In this document: piece after piece, positions 1 through 8,493 of the stretch | Position numbering within the stretch: the first letter of the stretch is position 1 | Layout: every line of letters begins with the position of its first letter | DNA from: a virus | DNA: 33,781 nt | Strand: one strand, 5' to 3' | Virus record (IMG/VR): IMGVR_UViG_3300007363_000062 | Location: 1-33,781 of that record | The notes under the pieces: generated by a model | Seen by the model: the letters and a program-made list of their open reading frames with translations, nothing else | The model's database searches: none | What the model was told of the DNA's origin: nothing | Made by a program: the position numbers and the translations under genes

Positions 1-2
1 AG

Positions 3-95
3 CGCCTCCACGCTGGCGGCGATGCGGTCCTCTCCGGCATCGTGGGTAAGCGCCTCACCTACACCGCGTTGACCGCCGCGCCGACCGCCGTTTAG
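3..95 (+). CDS. 3' end of a truncated plus-strand gene, unknown product
   Basis: An open plus-strand frame enters from the left edge and stops at TAG 93-95. Its 30 residues end in LTYTALTAAPTAV. Third codon positions are mostly G or C, as in the rest of the phage, and the other two plus frames stop early. The stop overlaps by a few bases the stop of the convergent minus gene at 92-304. The Gly/Thr/Ala-rich tail would suit the C-terminus of a structural protein, but this is a guess. It could be chance, since only 90 bases are visible. Confidence 0.35.
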   Translation, partial: RLHAGGDAVLSGIVGKRLTYTALTAAPTAV

Positions 96-304
96 GGACG
101 GGAACGGGACGCGCTTACCCCGCGAGAAGCGCGGGAAGCGGCGGAAGAAGTCTTGATCTTCGGCTTGGGGCCGCGTCTGTTGGGATTCTCCGCAGACGCG
201 GCCTTTTCTGCCTCGACTCGCCGTAAGATCTCGTCCTTCGGCACCGTTAAGAGACGGTCCACTAGCGAGGTGAAGGCGTGAAACTCCTTCGGCGGACGAG
301 ACAT
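92..304 (-). CDS. small basic hypothetical protein
   Basis: 70 aa, ATG start preceded by GGAGGCAAG, a strong ribosome binding site at good spacing. The N-terminal half looks helical (FTSLVDRLLTVPKDEILRRVEAE). The C-terminal half is a basic Ser/Ala-rich tail with RRGPKPK. Small proteins with a helical start of this type and a KRGPKP-like tail are common as hypothetical genes in bacteria and phages, but I cannot name a function. Its start overlaps by 27 bases the start of the divergent plus-strand gene at 278, an unusual arrangement. It lies beyond the left end of the minus-strand early operon. Confidence 0.6.
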   Translation of the reverse strand: MSRPPKEFHAFTSLVDRLLTVPKDEILRRVEAEKAASAENPNRRGPKPKIKTSSAASRASRGVSASRSRP

Positions 305-1120
305 CTTGCCTCCATAGTAGCCCTGACGGGACTATTCTTGGCGCTTGTGACGCTTGGTCACGAACTACGAGCACTGGCGCAATTACCACGGCAGCAACAA
401 AGAGAACAGGCCGACAGCCAGCGCAATTCTCCCGGCCTGCCTGTCCGTCCGATTCCCCCGAACGATCTTGCTCTTGCCCCACCACAGGCCCCACAGCCCT
501 ACAGTGAACCGAAGCCCGACAATGAGTGGCTCAAGCCGTCTACGCTCATCAACGTAGCCTTGGCTTGTGCTGCCTTTTGGGCCGCTACTATCGCGCTGGA
601 CAGCCTGAGCGCCATTGAGAAGCAAAGCAGGGCGAACGAACTGGCGGTGCTCTATGCGCACCGGCCCAGGCTTGTCATCCGTCACATCGTTGTCAGTGGC
701 ATTTCCGCCGGCACTGTTCCTGATCGCCTGCAGAATGGCCGGGCCTGGATCGTCAATACTGGGCCGATGCCCGCACAGTTCATCGGCATACACGCCCAGT
801 GGCTCATTCGCGACAGCCTGCCAGCCAATAACCCCGCCATTGCAGTTGAGCTTGGCCCCGTAGTTTCCGAAAACGTAGACCCGGGACATGTGATCCAACG
901 CGACCTGCCTGACCGCGTGATGGACGGTGTAATTGAGCACGCGAGGTGGTGGAGCGATGCCTCCGACAGATCGCCAGACGGGTACCGAATCTTTTTGATT
1001 GGTTTTATTAAGTACTCCGACTCTATTGGCATCCGTCGCAAGTACTTCGCGTACCGATATAGCCACCGGAGGAGCCGCTTCGTGTCGCTTAAACACCCAA
1101 GCTACAACTACGAGGATTAG
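278..1120 (+). CDS. two-segment membrane protein, probable cargo gene
   Basis: 280 aa from GTG 278, with GAGG at 267-270 as ribosome binding site. Residues about 10-30 form a hydrophobic segment or signal anchor, then a Pro/Gln-rich linker, then a second segment around residues 90-108 (INVALACAAFWAATIAL). The rest is a soluble domain that begins with AHRPRLVIRHIVV and ends with a DPxYxYED-like tail (KHPSYNYED). From memory, bacterial hypothetical membrane proteins share the two-segment start, the HRPRL motif and the YEDE/YEYED-type end. GC is visibly lower than in the neighbours, the gene has no phage-structural features, and it runs against the early operon. These point to a recently acquired accessory gene (moron). 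The role is unknown. Confidence 0.72.
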   Translation: MKLLRRTRHLASIVALTGLFLALVTLGHELRALAQLPRQQQREQADSQRNSPGLPVRPIPPNDLALAPPQAPQPYSEPKPDNEWLKPSTLINVALACAAFWAATIALDSLSAIEKQSRANELAVLYAHRPRLVIRHIVVSGISAGTVPDRLQNGRAWIVNTGPMPAQFIGIHAQWLIRDSLPANNPAIAVELGPVVSENVDPGHVIQRDLPDRVMDGVIEHARWWSDASDRSPDGYRIFLIGFIKYSDSIGIRRKYFAYRYSHRRSRFVSLKHPSYNYED

Positions 1121-1336
1121 AGCAACGAGAACGCTAAAGACGGCTCCGCATATTCCTAAGTACGCGAATCCCGCCTCGCGCGTTCCCGTCTGTGAGGGCC
1201 GCCCTGTCGAGAAATGAGACGCGGGGGTCACTGAGGAAGTTTCCCCGTCAGGTATATTGTTACCGTCAGCAACAACTGGGCTACGGCCTATCTCGTCCCG
1301 CAACTGCTCCAACGCCGTCCGCTGATCGCGTGTCAT
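383..1336 (-). CDS. last gene of the early operon, membrane protein; 3' part doubtful
   Basis: The start is well supported: ATG 1336 overlaps the TGA of the preceding gene (ATGA) and follows GGAGGGCAGCG. Residues 1-55 are polar and residues about 57-82 are a strong transmembrane segment (GICGAVFSVLVALILVVVAWVF). From about residue 73 the frame runs antisense to the 278-1120 gene in exact codon register. An open frame there only needs that gene to lack TTA, CTA and TCA codons, so the remaining 240 residues may be an artefact. I think the gene starts here but its natural 3' end was replaced when the plus-strand gene arrived. The length of the functional product is unknown. Confidence 0.4.
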   Translation of the reverse strand: MTRDQRTALEQLRDEIGRSPVVADGNNIPDGETSSVTPASHFSTGRPSQTGTREAGFAYLGICGAVFSVLVALILVVVAWVFKRHEAAPPVAISVREVLATDANRVGVLNKTNQKDSVPVWRSVGGIAPPPRVLNYTVHHAVRQVALDHMSRVYVFGNYGAKLNCNGGVIGWQAVANEPLGVYADELCGHRPSIDDPGPAILQAIRNSAGGNATDNDVTDDKPGPVRIEHRQFVRPALLLNGAQAVQRDSSGPKGSTSQGYVDERRRLEPLIVGLRFTVGLWGLWWGKSKIVRGNRTDRQAGRIALAVGLFSLLLPW

Positions 1337-1683
1337 CGCTGCCCTCCTCGCCTGACCCGTGCCGCATGGGCCAGCCAGCCCCGCCGATAGCCCCGCGCCT
1401 CAATCCGCGCCAGATGCCGCTCAACCCGCGCCCGGAGCGGCGCATCACACGCCGAGGCCGCGCCCCCAATCACCGCCAGGAGCGCCACCGCATCCCCACC
1501 GATGCGCGCCCGCACACGCGCCACGTAAAAGACGCGCGCCCGCTCGCGTCCCTTCGCCAGATTCGCCCGCGCCGTAGCCGCGTGCCGCTCGGCTTTCGCG
1601 TCGCCCATGCACGCCAACCCGCAATAGACGCCACGCGGGCGGGACACCGGCTTTTTCCGGCACCACGCGCAGAGCGGCCTCAT
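1333..1683 (-). CDS. small zinc-finger protein
   Basis: 116 aa. The N-terminus has a likely metal site, C5-x2-C8 followed by YCGLAC at about residues 20-25, similar to the short zinc fingers found in many phage early genes. The rest is an Arg/Ala-rich helical region (RARVFYVARVRARIGG). It lies between two other small genes of the early operon, and its stop overlaps the start of the membrane protein at 1336. DNA or RNA binding is plausible, but there is no specific evidence. Confidence 0.6.
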   Translation of the reverse strand: MRPLCAWCRKKPVSRPRGVYCGLACMGDAKAERHAATARANLAKGRERARVFYVARVRARIGGDAVALLAVIGGAASACDAPLRARVERHLARIEARGYRRGWLAHAARVRRGGQR

Positions 1684-1692
1684 CGCCTCCCC

Positions 1693-1962
1693 CTACTCAC
1701 CGGCTTGCGCTTTCCGAATGTCCTTGAATCGCGAGAGCGTCTTCGCGACCAGATCCGACACCGTCCCAAAACCGCTCTGCGTGTCTCTCCGTATCGCGTG
1801 GACCGCTGACGGCTCTGGCGCCTGTGCGCCGAACTGCTCAGCCACACAGCGCGCGCAGCGGAGTTTCTGCGCCTCCGTCACCGTCGCGTAGACCGCACCG
1901 CGTGGCGTGTGACCTCCGCACCGTCCGCACTTCACCGGGACAATCGCGATCCGCCAGTTCAT
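1693..1962 (-). CDS. small zinc-ribbon protein
   Basis: 89 aa from ATG 1962, chosen because this ATG overlaps the TGA of the replication gene upstream (ATGA), like most junctions in this operon. Two Cys pairs, KCGRCGG near residue 12 and RCARC near residue 36, form a four-Cys zinc ribbon. The C-terminal half is charged, with a helical end (SDLVAKTLSRFKDIRKAQ). It is directly downstream of the replication initiator-like gene and may work with it, but this is inferred from position only. Confidence 0.62.
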   Translation of the reverse strand: MNWRIAIVPVKCGRCGGHTPRGAVYATVTEAQKLRCARCVAEQFGAQAPEPSAVHAIRRDTQSGFGTVSDLVAKTLSRFKDIRKAQAGE

Positions 1963-2744
1963 GCGCTCACCGCCTTGCGCGCTTTCCCGAGAATGTCGGC
2001 ATCCGCGCACTTCGACCGGCTCGCGCACTCCGGCTCATGCGGGCATTCCCACGCGGTCCATGTCCCGCGCGCTTTCGCCACGCGGGCGCTCTGAATGCCG
2101 ATGCCGGACTCCTGCCGTGTTTCGTCCTGCCACCGGCCCTGCTTCAACCACGTCCGTGGATGCGGGATGAACTCCCCTCCGTTATCCAGCCATTGCCGCG
2201 TCTGCGATTGCAGCAACACGGCGCTGAGCATGATTTCCAGTAGCGCATCGTCCGGCCTGATGCGTTTCCATTCAGCCCACGCGGCGTCTTTGCCGACTTT
2301 CCGGGGATACTTCGCCCAGAACACGTCGAAGCTCGCGCGCCATACTCCTTCCTGTTCCTTTCCTGTTCCCTTCCCTTCCCTTCCTACGGGCTCGTCTGGT
2401 GCTGGCACCGTGCTCGCACTGTGCTGTGGCGGAATCTCGCTGTCCGCCTCCTTGATGTGGGGCTGTTGATGCTTGTCCCACTTCGGGATGGCGATGAACT
2501 GCCCTCCGTCCCGGTCGTACCTGACGATGAAGCCTGCGTTTGCCAGACAGCCAAGCCCATCATTCACATCCAGGTCGTCATACGGGAACAACACGGCCTT
2601 GATCCGCGCTGGTCGGTCCTCCAGTCTCCCGGCGCGATCCGCCTGCGTCCACAGGCCGATAAAGAGTAGTCGCCACTGGAACGGCAGCGCCGCCAGTTCT
2701 TCGTTCAAGAAAAAGCCAGGCTTGATCGTCCGGATGCGCGCCAT
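1959..2744 (-). CDS. phage replication initiator-like protein
   Basis: 261 aa. The start MARIRTIKPGFFLNEELAAL followed by RLLFIGLWTQADRAGRLEDR is the typical opening of a large family of phage replication proteins with an N-terminal winged-helix domain. KHQQPHIKE (about residues 91-99) also fits. A low-complexity linker follows, then FWAKYPRKVGKDAAWAEWKRI (about 142-162), a helical segment found in the C-terminal half of such proteins. A Cys/His group (CPHEPECASRSKC) lies near the C-terminus. The expected role is to recognise the phage origin and recruit the host helicase. No helicase or primase gene is visible nearby, which fits a phage that relies on host replication proteins. The origin itself was not found. 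Confidence 0.82.
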   Translation of the reverse strand: MARIRTIKPGFFLNEELAALPFQWRLLFIGLWTQADRAGRLEDRPARIKAVLFPYDDLDVNDGLGCLANAGFIVRYDRDGGQFIAIPKWDKHQQPHIKEADSEIPPQHSASTVPAPDEPVGREGKGTGKEQEGVWRASFDVFWAKYPRKVGKDAAWAEWKRIRPDDALLEIMLSAVLLQSQTRQWLDNGGEFIPHPRTWLKQGRWQDETRQESGIGIQSARVAKARGTWTAWECPHEPECASRSKCADADILGKARKAVSA

Positions 2745-3260
2745 CTACCGCACCATAAGAACGTTCGCAGCAGCGCACACTTCCCGAATACATCCGGCAG
2801 GGTCGCGATGGAACTCCGACCCCGCAAAATGAATGACGCGCCATCCGTTCGCCATCAGATCGCGATCGCGGCGGTTGCGCCTTTCAACCTGACTCTTAGT
2901 GCGCTCATGGAAGTCGTGGCCATCTAACTCGATTGCCAGTGGCAACATGGCTTGACCGTTCGGCAAGTGTTCGTCGGTCTGCCACACCGCGAAATCGAGC
3001 CTATAGTCGCGACCGTTAACCGTGACTTCGGCCTGTGCCTCAAGATGCAGGGACCACGGCACATCTGGCCCCGTTTGCATCATGTAGAACCAGAGCGCAA
3101 ACGCCGCCTCAAGGTGGCTGTCATACGAGTCGCGATGAAACGCGCGCTCGTAGGCTACGCAGTGGTCAAGGATGCGCCGCCCGAGCCAGTCGGCCGCGCG
3201 GGCTGAATGTTCCTGGTAGAAATCCGATTTGATGATGTCTTGCAGTGAGACGCCGGCCAT
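2745..3260 (-). CDS. PD-(D/E)XK-type endonuclease (DUF559/Vsr-like)
   Basis: 171 aa. The core reads YRLDF at about residues 86-90, then LAIELDGHDFHE at about 108-119, QVERRNRRDRDL at 124-135 and GWRVIHFAGSEF at 139-150. This is the arrangement of DUF559/Vsr-related nucleases: first acidic residue D89, then E111-x-D113, a basic helix and a final strand. The N-terminal 80 residues are helical and not recognised. TAG 2747-2745 lies directly against the ATG of the replication gene. A role in nicking or processing DNA during replication or repair is likely, but the substrate is unknown. Confidence 0.72.
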   Translation of the reverse strand: MAGVSLQDIIKSDFYQEHSARAADWLGRRILDHCVAYERAFHRDSYDSHLEAAFALWFYMMQTGPDVPWSLHLEAQAEVTVNGRDYRLDFAVWQTDEHLPNGQAMLPLAIELDGHDFHERTKSQVERRNRRDRDLMANGWRVIHFAGSEFHRDPAGCIREVCAAANVLMVR

Positions 3261-3331
3261 CTATCGCGCCTCCCAGATGGAGGGTGAGACAGCCAGGGTG
3301 CTAGAATCTGGAATTGCTGCGGGGGTCAACA

Positions 3332-3332
<1 letters not shown>
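3261..3332 (-). CDS. possible 23-aa leader peptide between coupled genes
   Basis: A very short frame (MLTPAAIPDS...SIWEAR) fills the only gap between two coupled genes. Its ATG overlaps the TGA of the upstream gene (TGATG), and its TAG is immediately followed by the ATG of the nuclease gene. A good ribosome binding site for that nuclease gene (GGGAGG) lies inside it. It may simply keep ribosomes moving along the message. No function is claimed. Confidence 0.35.
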
Positions 3333-4521
<1,189 letters not shown>

Positions 4522-4525
<4 letters not shown>

Positions 4526-4842
4526 GCGACCTCCCGCCGATGCATCGCGCGTTCAATGTCCGCCGCCCGCTGAATCATCAGATTCCCCTGCCGGCGCATC
4601 CAGGCCGCCGCGTGCCGGGCCTCCTCCACCGTCGCCTCGGCAATCAGCGCGTAGCCCCGCTGTCCGCTGATGATCTGGCCGTGACTGGCCGACGCAATCG
4701 CTCGGAGTGTCCGGTCGTTGAAGCCGTGCCGCCGGAGCTGCTTGGCCGTCTGCCAGCCCGACCCGCGCAGTAGGTCACAGAGCGCCGCGACCAGCACGGT
4801 TTCATTCGTGGCCGCGATCTGCCAGAACGTCGGTTGTGTCAT
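4522..4842 (-). CDS. winged-helix-like hypothetical protein
   Basis: 106 aa. The central part (WQTAKQLRRHGFNDRTLRAIASASHGQIISGQRGYAL) reads as a helix-turn-helix with a wing: a gene of this type usually ends in a Gly-Tyr hairpin such as GQRGYAL. The C-terminal half is a long charged helix. Its stop overlaps the start of the nuclease gene and its ATG overlaps the stop of the gene upstream. DNA binding is likely. Function not known. Confidence 0.55.
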
Positions 4843-5258
4843 GGGCGGTCGTCGTGGCGCAGCCGATAGTCACCGGCAATCCACGCTCTGATGTCGAGTT
4901 CCGCCTTGCACAGCGCTTCATCGAACGACACACCAGACCACCGATAGTGTCGGTTGGGGCCGATCAGGTAACAGTGCAACTCAATCCCCCACGCTTCTTC
5001 GCGGAGCCAGCCGTAGTCGTGCTCGTGCGCGGCCCGTTCTTCAAAGAAGTTAGGCAGCGACACCGAAAGCGCTCCCTCGTAGGACTTACAGTGGCCGTCC
5101 TCTGCCAGCGACTGCGCGATGGCTGTGAACAGCTCGGCACGCAGTTGCACGAACCGCTGCCAGTGCTCGGCCGTTGGGCCAGCCTTTCGCACACGCTCTT
5201 GCACTTCCTCTGGACTTGGCCCCTTCCAGAGGCCCTGATCCGTGTTGTATTCCGTCAT
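4839..5258 (-). CDS. hypothetical early protein
   Basis: 139 aa, ATG 5258 overlapping the TGA of the HNH gene. The N-terminal half is helical (AEHWQRFVQLRAELFTAIAQSLAEDG). The C-terminal half is rich in W, Y and H (HEHDYGWLREEAWGIELHCYLIG) and looks like a mixed fold. No motif recognised. The tight overlaps with both neighbours support it as a real gene. Confidence 0.55.
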   Translation of the reverse strand: MTEYNTDQGLWKGPSPEEVQERVRKAGPTAEHWQRFVQLRAELFTAIAQSLAEDGHCKSYEGALSVSLPNFFEERAAHEHDYGWLREEAWGIELHCYLIGPNRHYRWSGVSFDEALCKAELDIRAWIAGDYRLRHDDRP

Positions 5259-5614
5259 GCCGCCCCCTGTGTGCTGTCTGAAACAGCCCCCAGCCCGAGC
5301 ACGTCGCTAGACTCCCGCAGGGCCGTGCTGGCCTCGATAAACTGCAATGGCCCGTTGGCGTCCGTGCCGACAATCCGCAGCCGGTGGGCATGAATCGCGG
5401 AATGGCACGCCATACACACCAAAACGACGTTTTGTTCCGTGGTCGGGCCTCCCTGCGAGCGGAACACGATGTGATGCCGATGCAGCCCGGAGCCACGGCC
5501 ACAGCACCGACAGAACACATCCCGCGCCGTCACGGCCGCATAGACCGCGCGGCGTCGAGCGGCGTCCCGGTGGCGCTTCGAGGGCCGGCGCGTGGGCTTG
5601 GGGATCGGCGGCAT
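5255..5614 (-). CDS. HNH endonuclease
   Basis: 119 aa. The HNH core is complete: VFCRCCGRG (Cys at 35, 37, 38), LHRHHIVFRSQGG (catalytic His 47/48), N62 in EQNVVLVC, then CMACHSAIH with C67, C70, H71 and H75. The basic N-terminus (RRPSKRHRDAARRRA) probably binds DNA. HNH enzymes in phages serve in packaging (when beside the terminase) or as mobile nicking enzymes. This one lies in the early recombination operon, far from the terminase, so a recombination, host-DNA or homing role is more likely. Confidence 0.85.
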   Translation of the reverse strand: MPPIPKPTRRPSKRHRDAARRRAVYAAVTARDVFCRCCGRGSGLHRHHIVFRSQGGPTTEQNVVLVCMACHSAIHAHRLRIVGTDANGPLQFIEASTALRESSDVLGLGAVSDSTQGAA

Positions 5615-5617
5615 GTC

Positions 5618-5836
5618 TCAGAAGGGGATGTCCGATTCGTTGATGGGCGCGACAGACGGCCCGTCCTCGCGCGGCTTGCTCTTCATCACCCGCCACTGCG
5701 GCGCTCGCTCGTGGCTGCTCTTCGTGCGGAAGCACACCACCTTGACGCCGTTGACCTCGCCGGTCATGTACTCGCCCTTCGCGCTGCTCTTCACCCACAG
5801 CGCCCCGATCTCGTCTGGATCTTTCTCGTATGCCAT
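5618..5836 (-). CDS. small beta-rich protein (DUF736-like)
   Basis: 72 aa from ATG 5836, the start that overlaps the TAA of the exonuclease gene (TAATG). The pattern IGALWVKSSAKGEYMTGEVNG followed by VVCFRTKSS and APQWRVMKSKPR resembles the small DUF736-type proteins, in which a short beta domain ends with a P-x-[WY]-R-[VI] motif. The family is found in phages and plasmids and has no firm function. Its place next to the recombination exonuclease would suit a single-strand DNA binding or accessory role, which is unproven. Confidence 0.6.
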   Translation of the reverse strand: MAYEKDPDEIGALWVKSSAKGEYMTGEVNGVKVVCFRTKSSHERAPQWRVMKSKPREDGPSVAPINESDIPF

Positions 5837-6600
5837 TACGCGGCCTCCTGTGCGGCCTGTCGCAGCGCCGCTTCCTGTGCGTCCACTTCCCGAAGAAACT
5901 GCCGAACGTTTAACTCGTGCGCGGCAAGGTCCACGCCATGCACACGCGCGATCGACGGCGGCATGGATACGGGACCCGTGATCGGGCTGACCACCATCCG
6001 CACGATCACCAGCCGCAACGGCGCGGGCATCTGCGGGCAATAGCTCGCCACGTCCCACCAGGGCGCGGATGTTGTGAGCAGCGTGTGCGCGATCTGAGCT
6101 TCGTAGTCCGCCACCAGCAGCGACGGATCGAGCCGGTAGGCGTTGTGATTCGCGGGCCGGGGCACCTTCACATCCACGCCGCCGAGGAACACATCCACGG
6201 CTGGATACATGGCGATGTCCCCATGCCGCTCTGGATCGCCTTCGATACCCAGCCCCACCAGCGCCCCGTCCGGGCTGCACCCGATGGGCAGATCGTCCCG
6301 GTAGACAAACCCCACCGGCGTCAGCAGATGCCCGGTCCGCGCTTCGTAGGCCGCCAGCGCCTCGGCTTCCAGTTCGCGGCCACGCTCGGTATCGCCGTTG
6401 CCGCCGAAATCCTCCGGCAACGCGGCCCCGTTGATGCGCTCCAGTGCGAGCCTGAACCGCAGGTCACGCCGCGTGGTCGATTCTTCGCCTTTCTTGCGGC
6501 CCTGCATCGCGGGCACATGAGCGAGGGAGGCGGTCAACTTGCCGGCGCGGGCGGCTCTCCAGTCGTCCGACCGTTGATCGATATTCAGGATGTGCCTCAC
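5836..6600 (-). CDS. YqaJ/lambda-type recombination exonuclease
   Basis: 254 aa from GTG 6600, overlapping the TGA of the ERF gene (GTGA). It has the YqaJ viral recombinase layout: QRSDDWRAARAGKLTAS at 9-25, RGRELEAEAL at 74-82, GCSPDGAL at 107-113 (catalytic D111) and GGVDVKVPRP at 140-149, where D143-x-K145 takes the place of the usual E-x-K. It would digest the 5' strand of double-stranded ends and hand the single strand to the annealing protein encoded directly upstream. The GTGA coupling to that gene fits a two-component system. The Asp for Glu in the D/E-x-K motif is still compatible with metal binding. Confidence 0.88.
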   Translation of the reverse strand: MRHILNIDQRSDDWRAARAGKLTASLAHVPAMQGRKKGEESTTRRDLRFRLALERINGAALPEDFGGNGDTERGRELEAEALAAYEARTGHLLTPVGFVYRDDLPIGCSPDGALVGLGIEGDPERHGDIAMYPAVDVFLGGVDVKVPRPANHNAYRLDPSLLVADYEAQIAHTLLTTSAPWWDVASYCPQMPAPLRLVIVRMVVSPITGPVSMPPSIARVHGVDLAAHELNVRQFLREVDAQEAALRQAAQEAA

Positions 6601-7277
6601 TCCGCCTCCGACGCGCCGACCTTGCGGGCATTCGCTTTCAGCGCCTCGCGGGCCTGCTGGCTGACGGTCGCCACGTAGTGCGCCCGGAACGCCTCAGGAG
6701 CCGCCTTGAACGCCGCCGTGAGCGCGTCGAGGCCGTTGTCCGCCGTCGCCTCGAAGTCCATCAGCCACTCGGGATAGCCCACCAGGCCGGCCGGCTGCGC
6801 CGGTTCCGGCGTGGTAGCGTCCGCGTCGTTGTCACCTTCCGTGGGGATGCAGAACGTCTGGAACGCCGCGTACTTGTAGGCCGCGCTCATGGCCTTGTTC
6901 GTGGCCTTATCGCCGCTGTCCTGGGCTTCACCGTAGGTCCGCGCCGTCACCTTCGACCCGTCCGACACGGCAATGAAGTCGAACTCCGCGCAGACCGTCA
7001 CGTAGAACTGCGCCGTGCCCGACTTGCTCACCCGGTCCACGCTCTGGCGGTCCAGAATGCGCGGCACCACGATCAGCCCGTGCTGTGGGAGTAACGGCGC
7101 GAGCGCCCCGTAGACCTCATCGATACCGCGGAACTTGTACCGCTGCTGCTCGTTCGTGCGGCTCTTGGAAATGCCCACCTTGGACAGGGCCTCCCCGATA
7201 CGCGAAATCGCCGCGTAGACTTGGGATTGCGCTACCGTCACCGCCACTGGTGCCTCCACTACTGCTGTGCTGCTCAC
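6597..7277 (-). CDS. erf: ERF-family single-strand annealing protein
   Basis: 226 aa from GTG 7277, chosen because it overlaps the TGA of the gene upstream (GTGA). The ERF domain covers roughly residues 20-150: SKSRTNEQQRYKFRGIDEVY, LLPQHGLIVVP and the near-invariant GDKATNKAMSAAYKYAAFQ with TFCIPTEGD after it. ERF proteins form rings on single-stranded DNA and anneal complementary strands, circularising or repairing phage genomes. The C-terminal 70 residues are less conserved and helical. Paired with the downstream exonuclease it makes a complete Red-like recombination system. Confidence 0.9.
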   Translation of the reverse strand: MSSTAVVEAPVAVTVAQSQVYAAISRIGEALSKVGISKSRTNEQQRYKFRGIDEVYGALAPLLPQHGLIVVPRILDRQSVDRVSKSGTAQFYVTVCAEFDFIAVSDGSKVTARTYGEAQDSGDKATNKAMSAAYKYAAFQTFCIPTEGDNDADATTPEPAQPAGLVGYPEWLMDFEATADNGLDALTAAFKAAPEAFRAHYVATVSQQAREALKANARKVGASEAE

Positions 7278-7699
7278 GCTGCCTCCTTCGTTCGCTTCCG
7301 CTTGCTGCTGTCCGGTTCCGCGTCCGGTGTCACAATCCCCAGGTCGAGCAGTGCCCACGTTCGACAGTCCTCGATCAGCGCCGAGACTTCCGGCTGCGTC
7401 ATCTTCGACATCGAGAGCCGCGCTTTCAGTGGCCCGTGTTCCCCGCGCAGCTTCCGCATCACCGCGTCATGCACCGCGTCGTGCTCCCACCGGCCGTACC
7501 CCAATTCCTCGGCCAGTAGCGGAATCAGGACGCCGTGCCAGTAGCCGAGCTGCTCGGGTGACTTCGCGGCCTTCACTGGCGTGAGTGCGAAGCCGTGGCC
7601 GGGATGCTGCGCCATCCACGCGATCAGCAGCCGCCGCGCCTCCCATGTCAGCCGCTTGCCATCGTCCGAGACGGCCCCGCGAAAGACGGGCGTGTTCAC
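7274..7699 (-). CDS. recombination-module protein, possibly NinB-like
   Basis: 141 aa from GTG 7699, overlapping the TGA of the gene upstream. Notable stretches are KSPEQLGYWHGVLIPLLAEE, EHDAVHDAVMRKL and a C-terminal IEDCRTWALLDLGIVTPD. The QLGYWHGVLIPLLAEELGY pattern is shared by phage proteins next to annealing proteins, some of which resemble NinB/Orf recombination mediators. I am confident that the gene is real and belongs to the recombination module, but not of the exact family. Confidence 0.6.
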   Translation of the reverse strand: MNTPVFRGAVSDDGKRLTWEARRLLIAWMAQHPGHGFALTPVKAAKSPEQLGYWHGVLIPLLAEELGYGRWEHDAVHDAVMRKLRGEHGPLKARLSMSKMTQPEVSALIEDCRTWALLDLGIVTPDAEPDSSKRKRTKEAA

Positions 7700-7971
7700 C
7701 AGCCGCCCCGCTCCCGCCACGTCTCCCGCCACCGGGCCGTGGCATCCGCCCGGTAGTCGTGGCACAGCACGCGATTCCAGCGCACCGCCCGCCCGCAGCC
7801 CTCGGCCTGACAGAAGCCCGTCGGCTTGCGCGCCTTCGCCTTCGGCACGTCATGCGCCCGCAGGACGGTCGGACGCGGCTGGTGATACTGCGGTGCCCGC
7901 GTGTCGATGGCCCTGATGCGTAGTTCCTGCTGGAAGAACGCGATATTGAGATCCGTCAGGGCGGGGCTCAC
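7696..7971 (-). CDS. small zinc-finger-like protein
   Basis: 91 aa from GTG 7971, overlapping the stop of the tiny membrane protein upstream (GTGA). The N-terminal half has a helical segment (LTDLNIAFFQQELRIRAIDTR). The C-terminal half has a Cys cluster, GFCQAEGCGRAV followed by LCHDY, a probable zinc site, then a charged helix (ADATARWRETWRERGGW). Not recognised further. Confidence 0.55.
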   Translation of the reverse strand: MSPALTDLNIAFFQQELRIRAIDTRAPQYHQPRPTVLRAHDVPKAKARKPTGFCQAEGCGRAVRWNRVLCHDYRADATARWRETWRERGGW

Positions 7972-8111
7972 TTCGGCCCCCACTGGCTCGCCGCGAACAT
8001 GCCCCACGCGAACGATGCAACGAGGTTCACAACGACAGGTGCGCCAGTCAGCCAACACACAGACCCGACCACCGCCGCACCCGCCACCACAATCAGCCAG
8101 AACGTCGTCAT
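7968..8111 (-). CDS. 47-aa membrane protein
   Basis: ATG 8111, sharing its A with the TAA of the gene upstream (TAATG). Two hydrophobic segments, FWLIVVAGAAVVGSVCWL and VVVNLVASFAWGMFAA, nearly fill the protein, making a probable two-span membrane hairpin. It is the last of five consecutive very small membrane proteins. Function unknown. Confidence 0.6.
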   Translation of the reverse strand: MTTFWLIVVAGAAVVGSVCWLTGAPVVVNLVASFAWGMFAASQWGPK

Positions 8112-8341
8112 TACGCCCTCCGTCTCAGCGTCACGACATCCACACGCGGCGCGAGATGCCGATACAGCGCCTCGAATACATGCCCGGCTGCGAACAGCCA
8201 CGAGAACAGCAGCAGCCCGACACCCACCAGCAGCCACGCGGCCACCGGCACCGCCTTGGACCAGCCCGCCAGCCCGTCACTCGCCCAATCGAACAGGCTG
8301 CGGACCAGCACCGGCAGCTCGTCCCGAAATTCGCGCGGCAT
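8111..8341 (-). CDS. 76-aa single-span membrane protein
   Basis: ATG 8341 overlaps the TAA of the gene upstream (TAATG). A charged N-terminal helix (REFRDELPVLVRSLFDWA) is followed by one strong transmembrane segment (VPVAAWLLVGVGLLLFSWLF) at about residues 31-50 and a basic C-terminus (TLRRRA). It belongs to the cluster of five tiny membrane proteins. Confidence 0.6.
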   Translation of the reverse strand: MPREFRDELPVLVRSLFDWASDGLAGWSKAVPVAAWLLVGVGLLLFSWLFAAGHVFEALYRHLAPRVDVVTLRRRA

Positions 8342-8493
8342 TACCAGATCCTCCGGTTGCCTTCATCGAGCCAGTCCTTGCGCTTGGCCCGCGCCCGCTT
8401 CCAGGTATGCCAGCCCTCGAACACGCCGCCCGCCAGGAAGAAGATCGCGAGCAGCAGCAGGTAGCTACAGAGCGTCCCGAGGTCAGCGGACAT
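8341..8493 (-). CDS. 50-aa single-span membrane protein
   Basis: ATG 8493 to TAA 8343-8341. Residues about 7-25 (LCSYLLLLAIFFLAGGVF) form one membrane span, followed by a strongly basic cytoplasmic tail (WKRARAKRKDW). By the positive-inside rule the tail is cytoplasmic. Its start lies 11 bases inside the end of the gene upstream and its stop overlaps the next ATG. This tight tiling supports it as a real gene. Confidence 0.58.
   Translation of the reverse strand: MSADLGTLCSYLLLLAIFFLAGGVFEGWHTWKRARAKRKDWLDEGNRRIW

Noticed and set aside
4836-6043. Long plus-strand frames opposite the HNH and exonuclease genes
   Set aside because: Arg-rich mirror frames without motifs, opposite to well-supported genes.
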